From Mangrovibacter plantisponsor (lineage in GTDB: Bacteria; Pseudomonadota; Gammaproteobacteria; Enterobacterales; Enterobacteriaceae), in assembly GCF_003182475.1 (NCBI RefSeq), contig NZ_QGTS01000002.1:186001-250000 (forward strand): a stretch of DNA of 64,000 bases. The letters are read 5' to 3'. Under the pieces are notes generated by a model. That model was not told the origin of the DNA, searched no databases, and saw only the letters and a program-made list of their open reading frames with translations. Within the stretch, counting starts at the first letter, position 1. The number at the start of each line of letters is the position of its first letter. The position numbers and the translations under genes are program-made. Positions 1 through 8,579 of the stretch are shown here, one piece after another.

Positions 1-709
1 CACAAAAGATATCTTCACCAAAAAAGATGAAGACGGTAACTACCTGGTAGATGTCATTCTGGATGAAGCAGCAAACAAAGGTACCGGTAAATGGACCAGC
101 CAAAGCTCTCTGGACCTGGGCGAACCGCTGTCTCTTATCACTGAATCTGTATTTGCCCGTTACATCTCTTCCCTGAAAGAACAGCGTGTAGCTGCTTCTA
201 AAGTGTTGAGTGGCCCGCAGGCGAAAACCTTCAGTGGCGATAAAGCTGAATTTGCAGAGAAAGTTCGCCGTGCTCTGTATTTGGGTAAAATCGTTTCTTA
301 TGCTCAGGGCTTCTCTCAGTTGCGTGCGGCTTCTGAAGAATACAACTGGGATCTGAATTACGGTGAAATCGCGAAAATTTTCCGCGCTGGTTGCATTATT
401 CGCGCCCAGTTCCTGCAGAAAATTACCGATGCCTACGAACAGAACCCGTCTATTGCTAACCTGCTTCTGGCGCCTTACTTCAAAAAAGCAGCAGACGACT
501 ACCAGCAGGCGCTGCGCGATGTAGTGGCCTATGCAGTGCAGAACGGTATTCCAACCCCAACTTTCTCTGCAGCAATTGCTTACTACGACAGCTACCGTGC
601 AGAAGTACTGCCAGCTAACCTGATTCAGGCTCAGCGTGATTACTTTGGCGCGCACACCTACAAACGTATTGATAAAGACGGCATCTTCCATACCGAATGG
701 CTGGATTAA
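1..709 (+). CDS. gnd: 6-phosphogluconate dehydrogenase, C-terminal part (5' end outside window)
   Basis: Oxidative decarboxylation of 6-phosphogluconate to ribulose 5-phosphate in the cytosolic pentose phosphate pathway. The reading frame is open from the first bases (codons begin at position 2) and ends at TAA 707-709. The visible part carries the family C-terminal all-helical domain, including the GTGKWT segment, the SLKEQR helix, and the [12 protein letters not shown] and [11 protein letters not shown] stretches near the C-terminus. About 235 residues are present, roughly half of the usual ~468. Codon use is that of a highly expressed enteric gene, unlike the AT-rich genes that follow. In enterics gnd marks the right border of the O-antigen cluster, which fits wzz being next. 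Identity is secure. Confidence 0.97.
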   Translation, partial: TKDIFTKKDEDGNYLVDVILDEAANKGTGKWTSQSSLDLGEPLSLITESVFARYISSLKEQRVAASKVLSGPQAKTFSGDKAEFAEKVRRALYLGKIVSYAQGFSQLRAASEEYNWDLNYGEIAKIFRAGCIIRAQFLQKITDAYEQNPSIANLLLAPYFKKAADDYQQALRDVVAYAVQNGIPTPTFSAAIAYYDSYRAEVLPANLIQAQRDYFGAHTYKRIDKDGIFHTEWLD

Positions 710-737
710 TCCGCACCAGGTAATACGTTTTACTGAT

Positions 738-762
738 AAGCCCGGTTTGCCGGGCTTTTTTG
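738..762 (+). terminator. Rho-independent terminator of gnd
   Basis: AAGCCCGG, a TTTG loop-side spacer and CCGGGCTT form a GC-rich hairpin followed directly by a T run. It lies about 30 bases after the gnd stop codon and separates gnd from wzz. Confidence 0.85.
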
Positions 763-916
763 CATGCATAATCTATAAATCATATCTACACTGTTATCTG
801 TTGTTTATTTTCAGTATTTTCCTGATGGATTCTTTAAATTAATCGGTGTCTACTGTGCAGTTCTGAAGGATCTCACCCATAGAAATTTGGTGTTTTTTTA
901 AGCGAGCTGAAAAGCA

Positions 917-1903
917 ATGATGAGCAAAGATACAAATGCAGTTCCCGGCAGTAATGAGCGAACACAAATTGAACAAATCGATTTAATCGATATCATCCAG
1001 CAGTTATGGGCAGGGAAAAAAACAATCTCTATTTTTGTTGTCACATTTGCTGTGCTTGCGCTTATTTATGCGTTTCTTGCACCACAGAAGTGGTCATCAG
1101 TTGCTATTGTTACATTACCAGATACCGGTCAAGTTGCTGCTTATTCACAGGCTGAAAATGTTCTCTATCCAAATAACGCACCCTTAATGCGCGATATACA
1201 GATGAATTTTTTTAATAGATTCCAAGGGGGGATTGCTGCATTAACTATTCAATTGCAAAACTTAGAAGAAAAAGAAGATATCAGTAGTGAAAGCGTAAGC
1301 AAGGACCAGCCTAACCAAATTAAGATAAGATATGTTGGAAAGAGTGCAAATGAAGCACAAGGAAAATTAACTGAGTACTTAAAAAGGGTTGATAGTAAAA
1401 TTGTAACAGATATTGATGGGGATTTGGCATCGAATGTGAATTCACGGACTAACGAGTTAAAAGATGAAATAAAATCATTAGAAAGGATTGCCGAAGAGAA
1501 GAAAAATGACCGTTTGAAGCAATTGAATCAGGCTCTACTTATTGCAGAACAGTCTAAAATAAAATCGCCAAAGTTGGATAATTCTTCAGGTACAACTGAT
1601 GATACATTGTTTGCACTAGGCTCAGATGCATTAAATGCTATGATTGAAAATTACAAAGAAGCACCATTACCTTTGAGCTCAGATTATTACAGTGCAGTAC
1701 AAAATTTATTGGCTGTTGAATCTATAAAAAATGACAATCGAGTCATTTCAACATTCAGGTATATCATGAAACCGAGTTTGCCAATACGCAGAGATAGCCC
1801 CAAAAAGGCCATTATTTTAATTATATCTATCTTTATAGGTGGATGTCTGGGGGGGGGCGTGGTTTTATTAAGGAATATAATCAGGCAGAGAGTTAAGAAT
1901 TAA
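917..1903 (+). CDS. wzz: O-antigen chain-length regulator Wzz (polysaccharide co-polymerase)
   Basis: Inner-membrane co-polymerase that sets the modal length of Wzy-dependent O-antigen. The 328-residue protein has the family layout: a short cytoplasmic N-terminus with an IDLIDIIQQLW motif, a first membrane helix near residues 37-57, a long helical periplasmic domain, and a second helix near 297-317. That last helix is preceded by the proline-containing LPIRRDSPKKA segment typical of Wzz. Length matches the family (about 325). The start at 917 (ATGATG) has only a weak ribosome-binding site; the next ATG at 920 is equally possible. ugd, often found between gnd and wzz, is absent here. The gene is already more AT-rich than gnd. 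Confidence 0.92.
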   Translation: MMSKDTNAVPGSNERTQIEQIDLIDIIQQLWAGKKTISIFVVTFAVLALIYAFLAPQKWSSVAIVTLPDTGQVAAYSQAENVLYPNNAPLMRDIQMNFFNRFQGGIAALTIQLQNLEEKEDISSESVSKDQPNQIKIRYVGKSANEAQGKLTEYLKRVDSKIVTDIDGDLASNVNSRTNELKDEIKSLERIAEEKKNDRLKQLNQALLIAEQSKIKSPKLDNSSGTTDDTLFALGSDALNAMIENYKEAPLPLSSDYYSAVQNLLAVESIKNDNRVISTFRYIMKPSLPIRRDSPKKAIILIISIFIGGCLGGGVVLLRNIIRQRVKN

Positions 1904-1911
1904 AAATAAAT

Positions 1912-1940
1912 GTGGTCATGGTAAAACATGGTCACGTTTT
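1912..1940 (+). terminator. Probable terminator after wzz
   Basis: GTGGTCATG and CATGGTCAC form a 9-bp stem with two G-T wobbles around a GTAAAA loop, followed by GTTTT. It sits just after the wzz stop, so the next gene probably has its own promoter or depends on read-through. Confidence 0.6.
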
Positions 1941-1982
1941 AAATTAAATAGAGCAAATGTGTTAATTTAGAGAGGTCTATGC

Positions 1983-3317
1983 ATGCTTGCATTGTTATTT
2001 TTATGGGGCTGCATTACATTATTATCAATACTTAATTGCATTTCTTATAATGCGTTGAATGTGTTGACTATACTATTGTGGTTTTTATCTTGCCTATACT
2101 ATCTGAAAAAAGATAGTGAGTTCACTATAATCTCTGTTCTATTGCTTACATCATTTACAATAACGGGAGTGATTTGTGCGTATGCGGAAAATAATGTTTT
2201 ATTAAGTGAAATACATCAAGTCTCTTCGCCATCGGGTGCTACAACCAGAATACTGACACTAAGCTTTGTTATCATTGCAGCAGCACAATTTACGTTTAAA
2301 AAAATAGGAAATATCAGATTTCTTTATGGATGCTTATCATTAACAACAAATAAAGTTGTAGGGTGGCTATTAAATTTTAGTGTATTATCACTAATTATGT
2401 TGATGATTTTCTTTCGCTTGAGGTATGGGAATCCTAATGAGTATGGTGTAGACAGGTTTTATTATTGGAATAACATTGCTCCGGCGTGGGGACAATATGC
2501 TAAGTTTATACTACAACAGTTATCTTTACTAATCGGTGTTCTATACGCTGAAACCAAAAGAAGATATTTCCTGTATTTTATTATTATATCAATTCTTTCG
2601 CAGTATATAGTTGGCGAAAAATTCACTGGTTTATTTCTTTCGTTAGTTTTTTTTATAACCCCTATTGTACTGATTAATAATATAAATATAGGAAAAAAAA
2701 TATTTAATATAAAAGCATTTTTGATTATTTCTATATTATTTTCCCTATTGATATATTCGGCGTACTTAAGTTACTACTCAATAAGTGGGAGTAGTGATGC
2801 ATTTAATAGACTGCTTAATAGAGTTGTACTCCAGGCGCAAATGTGGTGGGCAGTTGATTGGCATTCATCTGGTAATATGGTCAGTTCTACAGATATATTG
2901 GTGCATCTGTTTGGTTTTGGCGCAAGTGATGAAAGTAAAGGAATTCGCTATCTAATGAGTATTATTGCGCCTAGTGATGTATTCTCAATCTTTATGATGC
3001 GTGGGGTGACTTTCACTATGGGAGGACCTGTAAATCTGATTTATTTTTTTGGTTTCCCACTTTCTATTATTGCTGGTGTTGCACTTGGTTCCTACTCAGG
3101 GTTGATTATGAGGATTATTGTTGATTCGATAAAGACCGGGGATCTAATCTTGTCATTAATATCTATAAAACTACTTTATGTTTTAGTGAGAGTAATTACT
3201 ATGGGCGACTTCTATCAGTTGTTTGAGATCAAAACTATCTTATGTGTGATTATTTTCATTATATACAGCTTGATGTCTTGTGGTATGAATAAAAATAGAA
3301 TTTACAACATGTCATAA
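1983..3317 (+). CDS. Polytopic membrane protein, candidate O-antigen polymerase (Wzy-like)
   Basis: A 444-residue, very hydrophobic protein with about eleven predicted membrane helices. A larger extracytoplasmic stretch near residues 285-345 contains the QAQMWWAVDW and HLFGFGASDESKG segments. The EKFTGLFLSLVFF motif in mid-protein is reminiscent of a group of enteric Wzy candidates. Wzy proteins share little sequence, so the call rests on length, topology, the motif and the position right after wzz, its functional partner. GAGAGG lies about 8 bases before the ATG. The DNA is very AT-rich (16 of the 60 bases from 2581 are G or C), a sign of transfer. Alternatives are a flippase or a GT-C enzyme, but no Wzx signature or luminal acidic GT-C motif is visible. 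Confidence 0.6.
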   Translation: MLALLFLWGCITLLSILNCISYNALNVLTILLWFLSCLYYLKKDSEFTIISVLLLTSFTITGVICAYAENNVLLSEIHQVSSPSGATTRILTLSFVIIAAAQFTFKKIGNIRFLYGCLSLTTNKVVGWLLNFSVLSLIMLMIFFRLRYGNPNEYGVDRFYYWNNIAPAWGQYAKFILQQLSLLIGVLYAETKRRYFLYFIIISILSQYIVGEKFTGLFLSLVFFITPIVLINNINIGKKIFNIKAFLIISILFSLLIYSAYLSYYSISGSSDAFNRLLNRVVLQAQMWWAVDWHSSGNMVSSTDILVHLFGFGASDESKGIRYLMSIIAPSDVFSIFMMRGVTFTMGGPVNLIYFFGFPLSIIAGVALGSYSGLIMRIIVDSIKTGDLILSLISIKLLYVLVRVITMGDFYQLFEIKTILCVIIFIIYSLMSCGMNKNRIYNMS

Positions 3318-3482
3318 CGGGGAAGGGAAAAAATTACCTCACTAAATATAGCTATCTAAATAGCTGGGTTTCGAAATGAAGTGATAGTGTAAATTGTACT
3401 TATAGAAAAATTGATATCATATATAACCTAAAGATTGGTGAGCCGATTTACAGAGCTCAAAGTTCAAGTATGGGATTTAAAG

Positions 3483-5117
3483 ATGGAAAATATTAAATCA
3501 ATCATCATTATTCAGTCGAGGTTTAATTCAACCCGCCTCCCTGGGAAAGCATTATTCACAATTAATGGTATCCCTTTGGTTATATTAGCTGCTAAACGAG
3601 CGGGCAATACTGGTAGAAAGGTCATAATTGCAACGTCTGACCAATCTACTGATGATGAGATTGAATTATGTGCTAAACACTATGGTATCACATGTGTAAG
3701 AGGGAGTTTGAATGATACCCTTGCTCGATTTGCTAAAGCAGTGAAGGACTATCCCCCTGAAACACGGATATTTCGTTTAACAGCAGATAATATTCTCCCG
3801 GATGGGAGTTTACTTGATGATATGGAAAGTCAATATATAATATCATCAACAGATTACATGGTCTGCGATAACATAGGGTCAAATGTACCATATGGTGTTA
3901 GTGCTGAGTTAATGCGTGTTGAACATATTATCAATGCAAATAAAAATGCTAATTCAGACGATGAAAGAGAACATGTCACTCCTTATATTAGAAATCATTT
4001 CAAAGTAAAATATTACGAACCAAAAAAAATTATAGGATTTAGCAATTATAGATGTACAATTGACACCTTTGATGATTACCTTTCTGTCAAAAAAATATTC
4101 ACCATAAATGACGATATCATCAGTATGTCACTATATGATATTATTAAGCGGTTCGATAAATTATTGTTTAAACCTTGTAATAATAAAGCCATCAAACCAA
4201 TGGTATTAGGAAGTGTTCAATTTGGAATGAATTATGGGATTACTAATGCTGAAGGAAGAGCTAGCCCGAATGTAATAGAGAAAATAATTAAGCAAGCTAT
4301 TACTGAAGGTATTGAATACATCGATACAGCAGCGGCTTATGGAGAAAGTGAAGCTACTATAGGAAAAACATTGACGGGAGGTTGGTTGGGACGAGTCAAA
4401 ATAATAACCAAAACACCGCCATTCACTGAACTAGAAAATTGTGATGACCCGTTGGTATACTCATATGCAACACAAGCTTCTATCTTTCGGTCATGTATGA
4501 ACCTTGGCACGGAAAAATTAGATATCGTCATGCTACATAGGGCTAATCACTTAGTCAAATATGGTGGAGCAGTCTTCAATGAACTCTTAAAATACAAAGT
4601 GGCAGGGAAAATTCATTCTCTTGGCGTATCTGTCCAAAATCCAGACGAGCTGTCTCTGGCTTTGTCATATGAAGATATAGAGTTCATTCAGTTGCCATAT
4701 AATATTCTTGATAAACGTTGGGACCATTTAATCAAAGGTATATTGGATATTAAGAAAAAACGTAACCTTGTTATTCATGCCAGAAGTTCACTTTTACAAG
4801 GTCTCCTAAATAGTAATGATAGTAATATCTGGGAAATTGCTCATGTCAAAAACCATGTTCCCATTCGGACTTGGTTAGAGAAGATACAGAAAGACACTAA
4901 AAAAATATCGATAGCAGATTTATGTATTGGTTACGTAAATTCTCAAAAATGGATTGATGCAGTGGTGATTGGTATCGATGATATGAATCAATTACACGAC
5001 AATATAAACTCTATCTCGAAACCATTTATCTCTGATCATCTATTGTCAACGATTGACGTTACAAAGCCTGATTTGTCAGAGAATACTCTTAATCCCAGCA
5101 GATGGAATAAAAAATGA
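3483..5117 (+). CDS. Fusion of SpsF-type cytidylyltransferase and aldo/keto reductase
   Basis: Two enzymes in one 544-residue chain. Residues about 5-230 are a SpsF/CMP-sugar-synthetase-like nucleotidyltransferase with the CTP-loop signature IIQSRFNSTRLPGKAL and the RLTADNILPD metal-site region. Residues about 238-544 are an aldo/keto reductase beginning VLGSVQFGMNYG, with its tetrad visible: Asp and Tyr in DTAAAYGESE, Lys in IITK, His in VMLHR. The N-half would join CMP to a sugar acid or sugar phosphate; the C-half would reduce a carbonyl with NAD(P)H. The open frame extends upstream to a TTG at 3435, but ATG 3483 matches the family N-terminus. The stop overlaps the next start (ATGA), so the genes are translationally coupled. 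The substrate is unknown; no NeuB-like synthase is nearby. Confidence 0.8.
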   Translation: MENIKSIIIIQSRFNSTRLPGKALFTINGIPLVILAAKRAGNTGRKVIIATSDQSTDDEIELCAKHYGITCVRGSLNDTLARFAKAVKDYPPETRIFRLTADNILPDGSLLDDMESQYIISSTDYMVCDNIGSNVPYGVSAELMRVEHIINANKNANSDDEREHVTPYIRNHFKVKYYEPKKIIGFSNYRCTIDTFDDYLSVKKIFTINDDIISMSLYDIIKRFDKLLFKPCNNKAIKPMVLGSVQFGMNYGITNAEGRASPNVIEKIIKQAITEGIEYIDTAAAYGESEATIGKTLTGGWLGRVKIITKTPPFTELENCDDPLVYSYATQASIFRSCMNLGTEKLDIVMLHRANHLVKYGGAVFNELLKYKVAGKIHSLGVSVQNPDELSLALSYEDIEFIQLPYNILDKRWDHLIKGILDIKKKRNLVIHARSSLLQGLLNSNDSNIWEIAHVKNHVPIRTWLEKIQKDTKKISIADLCIGYVNSQKWIDAVVIGIDDMNQLHDNINSISKPFISDHLLSTIDVTKPDLSENTLNPSRWNKK

Positions 5118-5902
5118 ATATGTTTAAATTGCATGGTAAGAATGCATTAATTACTGGAGCAACTGGTTACCTTGGGAAGGAAATGGTAATTGCCCTGGCG
5201 TCTGCAGGAGCACACGTTTTTATTAACTCACGGTCTGTCGATAAGTGTGAACAGCTTACCAATGAATTACTAGCGATGGGATACAAAGCCTCAATCGCTC
5301 CTTTTGATATAACAGATAATGAGGCTATTAAGTCTTTTATTGAAAATCTCGAATGTGAACACATTGATATTATAGTGAATAATGCCTATGCGGGGGGGGC
5401 AGGAAGTGTCGCGCTTTCTTCACCTAGACAATATAGAGATGCATATGAATCATCTGTCATTGCATCTGCTAATTTGTTTACTGAACTACTTCCTTTTTTA
5501 AGAAAGGCGGTAGAGGTGAACGGATATGCATCAGTGATTAATATCGCATCAATGTATGGAGTGGTTTCTCCTGATCAACGTATTTATAGCTCTATGTCTG
5601 CTGTTAATCCTCCATTTTATGGAGCAGCAAAAGCTGCTTTAATCCAATGGACAAAATATGCAGGGTGTGAATTTGCTCACGAGAATATAAGAGTGAACTG
5701 CATATCGCCAGGGCCGTTCCCATCATTACAAGTTCAAGAAAATGCAGCTGAATTAGTTTATAAAATATCAGAGAAAGTACCTATGGGACGTATTGGTAAT
5801 GCTAGTGAGCTAGCTGGCCCTATAATTTTCTTGGCATCACAAGCATCATCTTTTATGACGGGTGCTAATATTCCTGTAGATGGTGGCTGGACATGTTGGT
5901 AA
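5114..5902 (+). CDS. Short-chain dehydrogenase/reductase (SDR)
   Basis: Cytosolic NAD(P)-dependent oxidoreductase of 262 residues. The nucleotide-binding TGATGYLG motif is near residue 13, NNAYAGG corresponds to the NNAG motif, the catalytic Ser lies in NIASMYG, and the catalytic Tyr and Lys are in YGAAK near residue 170. It ends with the classical PVDGGWT tail. The start overlaps the preceding fusion gene by 4 bases, so the two are almost certainly made together and probably act on the same sugar intermediate. RISPG-type segments (CISPGPFP) are present, so the enzyme looks intact. The exact substrate cannot be read from sequence. Confidence 0.85.
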   Translation: MNMFKLHGKNALITGATGYLGKEMVIALASAGAHVFINSRSVDKCEQLTNELLAMGYKASIAPFDITDNEAIKSFIENLECEHIDIIVNNAYAGGAGSVALSSPRQYRDAYESSVIASANLFTELLPFLRKAVEVNGYASVINIASMYGVVSPDQRIYSSMSAVNPPFYGAAKAALIQWTKYAGCEFAHENIRVNCISPGPFPSLQVQENAAELVYKISEKVPMGRIGNASELAGPIIFLASQASSFMTGANIPVDGGWTCW

Positions 5903-6423
5903 AGTAGTCTGCTTAATTTTATCACCATTAAAAATATTAGAGGGAAAATTAGTATTCTTCCTGATATCAATATGACGCTGTGGCTTACGAAGTCCACAAG
6001 GGTAGACGATTTTATCTTTGCATTTCTCTGATTTTCCAGAAAATTATTTGACGAAGGTAAATTGTTGTTCATTAACTGAGTCTACTCAGTGCTGTGGAAT
6101 GTATCCACGCAGAGCGTCTTACCAACCATGAAACTAGTAGGACCGGTAGTATCTAATTATATCGAGTGTGAGTATAATCAATGGCGTCGTCACAGTACCT
6201 GTGGTGCTCCCAGTCCTGAGAGTTAAAACTATAATCAAGCTACCACTGATAACAGTGAGTGGGCTGTTAGAACATTCGTCTTTGACATTATTACTATTTG
6301 ATTTTTTAAAACTATATTTTGTCGCATTTGCACTATCGAGAATCTATACTAGACTGACGATAAAATATATATATCATCATATCCTGATGATAAGGTTTGA
6401 CTCAGATCAAAAGAAGAAATTAA
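5903..6423. other. AT-rich intergenic gap with possible decayed coding DNA
   Basis: No intact gene is seen. Short open stretches in several frames read like protein (for example a frame through 5930-6080 with in-frame stops, and a 32-codon ORF from ATG 6128). No frame has a ribosome-binding site plus useful length. A candidate ORF at 6168-6452 overlaps the next gene and has no support. The gap probably holds the promoter for the gene at 6424 and remnants of a lost gene. Confidence 0.4.
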
Positions 6424-7566
6424 ATGAGTGCCATTATGAAAATATTGGGTGATTGCCCGAAAGTTATAATTGCTGGCGGTGGCTTTTTCGGCTTGTATCT
6501 TGCTGAACAGCTTAGCCTTCGGGGGGTAAGTGTAATCCTTATTGAAAAAGAAGATTCATTAATGTCCCGAGCTTCATTTAATAACCAGGCTCGCGTCCAT
6601 AATGGATATCACTATCCCAGAAGCATCCTTACAGCTATGAGGTCGAGGCTTTCTTTCCCTCGCTTTGTTAGCGAGTTCAAGGATTGTATCGTTGACGATT
6701 TTGATAAATATTATTTAGTGGCAGGACCTCTAAGTAAAGTAAACGGTGAACAGTTTTACCAATTTTGCAAGCGAATAGGTGCGCATTGTGAAACGGCTCC
6801 TTCGAATATAAAAAAATTAGTTAATCCGGGGTTGGTAGAAGAAGTTTTTGCAACAAATGAATATGCATTTGATTCTCATAAATTAAGGGATCTCATAATT
6901 GAGAGGTTAAGTTTAACCGGTGCAGAAATTTATACTAGTTCTGAGGTGTTGAGTATAACTAGGTGTAATGAAAACTTGGTGGTCCATGCAATAATTGATG
7001 GCGAAGAACAATATTTAGAAGCGGACCATGTTTTTAATTGTACTTATTCATGCATAAATAATTTATTGCATAATTCATCACTGAAACTTATACCTCTTCG
7101 GCATGAAATGACAGAAATGTGCCTCATAACACCTCCTGAGGTGTTAAAGAATATAGGTATTACTGTGATGTGCGGGCCTTTCTTTTCAGCCATGCCATTT
7201 CCATCACTTGGTTTCCATTCATTAAGTCATGTTAGGTATACACCGCATTACGAATGGAATGATGTGGATGGTAAAGAATATCAAGAACCACATGATTTAT
7301 ATGATAAATCAGAAAAACATACAGCTTGGCGATATATGATATCAGATGCCAAAAGGTATATCCCTATTATTGGTGAAAGCCAATATCACAAGTCACTTTG
7401 GGAAGTAAAAACAATATTACCCAGAAGTGACAGTGATGATTCTCGCCCAATTCTATTTAAGGCTAACTATGGTCTTAAAGGATTGCATTGTATTATGGGG
7501 GGGAAAATAGATAATATTTATGATGTAATTGAAGAGATCGACCGAGTTCTGGGGCTTGGAGGCTGA
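6424..7566 (+). CDS. FAD-dependent oxidoreductase (DAO-like)
   Basis: A 380-residue flavoprotein. The dinucleotide-binding signature AGGGFFGLYLAE starts near residue 17 and is followed by the acidic end of strand 2 (VILIEKE). A conserved-looking NNQARVHNGYHYPRS segment follows, as in FAD oxidoreductases of polysaccharide clusters, and a C-terminal FAD-contact region contains NYGLKGLHCIMGG. It would oxidise or isomerise a sugar or sugar-lipid using FAD; the substrate is unknown. AGAAG lies 7 bases before ATG 6424; a second in-frame ATG is at 6436. It starts a tight gene run (7569, 8580, 9362, 10189, 10559). AT-rich like its neighbours. Distantly it could be compared with UDP-galactopyranose mutase or DprE1, but neither identity can be claimed. 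Confidence 0.75.
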   Translation: MSAIMKILGDCPKVIIAGGGFFGLYLAEQLSLRGVSVILIEKEDSLMSRASFNNQARVHNGYHYPRSILTAMRSRLSFPRFVSEFKDCIVDDFDKYYLVAGPLSKVNGEQFYQFCKRIGAHCETAPSNIKKLVNPGLVEEVFATNEYAFDSHKLRDLIIERLSLTGAEIYTSSEVLSITRCNENLVVHAIIDGEEQYLEADHVFNCTYSCINNLLHNSSLKLIPLRHEMTEMCLITPPEVLKNIGITVMCGPFFSAMPFPSLGFHSLSHVRYTPHYEWNDVDGKEYQEPHDLYDKSEKHTAWRYMISDAKRYIPIIGESQYHKSLWEVKTILPRSDSDDSRPILFKANYGLKGLHCIMGGKIDNIYDVIEEIDRVLGLGG

Positions 7567-7568
7567 GA

Positions 7569-8570
7569 ATGAAGAGTGAGGCTTTTGTATCTGTAGTGAT
7601 TAAAATAAAAGAAAAATCAGATTCATATATTGAACAGATTTCTCTTTTAAATAGCTATTTGGATGATTACTATTCTGATTATGAAATATTAATTATTGTT
7701 TGTGAGTTGAATCTTTTAGATACAGAAACTGAAGATTATCTTCTGAATGAACTATCATGTATGCGAATTATTCAGTTATCTTCAAATCAAAATGAGGAAA
7801 TTGCATCGGCTGTTGGTATTGAAAATGCAATTGGTGATTTTGTTGTCCTCTTTAATATCAATACTGATCCTGTTCAAATTATATCTGAAGCAATTAATAG
7901 TTGCAGAAATGGTTCTGATGTGATCATCGGAATTACTGAAAGCTTTGAAAACATACGTTACTATATATCAAGGAAAATATTTTCTAAGGTTTTATCTGCC
8001 ATAGATTATAAAATACCTGAAAAATCAACTGATTTTAGATGTCTTAGTCGCCGCAGCGTAAATGCTTTAACAAGAACTGGACGCTTTCATCATAAGCTAA
8101 CAATGCGTATACAAAAATTAGGTTATCCCGTTAATACTATTATTTATAAGCCATTAATTGATAATGATGGTAAAAATCTATATCAATCATTCAGAAAGCT
8201 TATTTATTTAATTGTTTTTAATTCGTCACGACCGCTTCGATGGATGTCTATTCTTGGAGTTACTGGAAGCTTGTCTTCTTTTATATTCGCAACATATAGT
8301 GTTCTTATCCATTTTATTGATGGACATGTAGTAGAAGGTTGGACAACAACTATTCTCTTTATGTCTCTCCTTTTCACATTCATGTTTATTATACTGACTT
8401 TTTTTGGTGAGTATTTAGCCCGTCTACTGGATGAAAATAGTAGACAGTTTGATTATTATGTTGTTTACGAAAAAAATAGTACTATTATGCTTAATGTGGA
8501 CAGACTTAATGTGTTAAATGAAGCTGTTTCTGATGAGGTAAACAATGTGCAAACTGGTCGAAAAAAATAA
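7569..8570 (+). CDS. GT2-fold glycosyltransferase with membrane tail, degenerate active-site motifs
   Basis: A 333-residue protein with the architecture of polyprenyl-phosphate glycosyltransferases such as GtrB/ArnC: an N-terminal GT-A domain (about 1-215) and two C-terminal membrane helices (about 225-250 and 262-285). The tail begins FFGEYLARLLDE, matching the family's GEY-R pattern. Oddly, all three catalytic signatures are degraded. VVIKIKEKSD stands where VIPxYNE is expected, IIVCELNLLD where VDDGSxD is expected, and LFNINTDP where the DADLQxP metal motif is expected. It may be a divergent enzyme or a non-catalytic membrane partner of the intact GT2 at 10559. GGAG precedes ATG 7569; the preceding stop is 2 bases away. 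Confidence 0.7.
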   Translation: MKSEAFVSVVIKIKEKSDSYIEQISLLNSYLDDYYSDYEILIIVCELNLLDTETEDYLLNELSCMRIIQLSSNQNEEIASAVGIENAIGDFVVLFNINTDPVQIISEAINSCRNGSDVIIGITESFENIRYYISRKIFSKVLSAIDYKIPEKSTDFRCLSRRSVNALTRTGRFHHKLTMRIQKLGYPVNTIIYKPLIDNDGKNLYQSFRKLIYLIVFNSSRPLRWMSILGVTGSLSSFIFATYSVLIHFIDGHVVEGWTTTILFMSLLFTFMFIILTFFGEYLARLLDENSRQFDYYVVYEKNSTIMLNVDRLNVLNEAVSDEVNNVQTGRKK

Positions 8571-8579
8571 GGAAATGCA

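Noticed and set aside
636-842. 68-codon frame overlapping the end of gnd and its terminator
   Set aside because: Runs through the gnd coding end and a strong hairpin; no ribosome-binding site.
6168-6452. 94-codon frame before the FAD oxidoreductase gene
   Set aside because: Overlaps the true start of the next gene, no good start signal, composition follows AT-richness.
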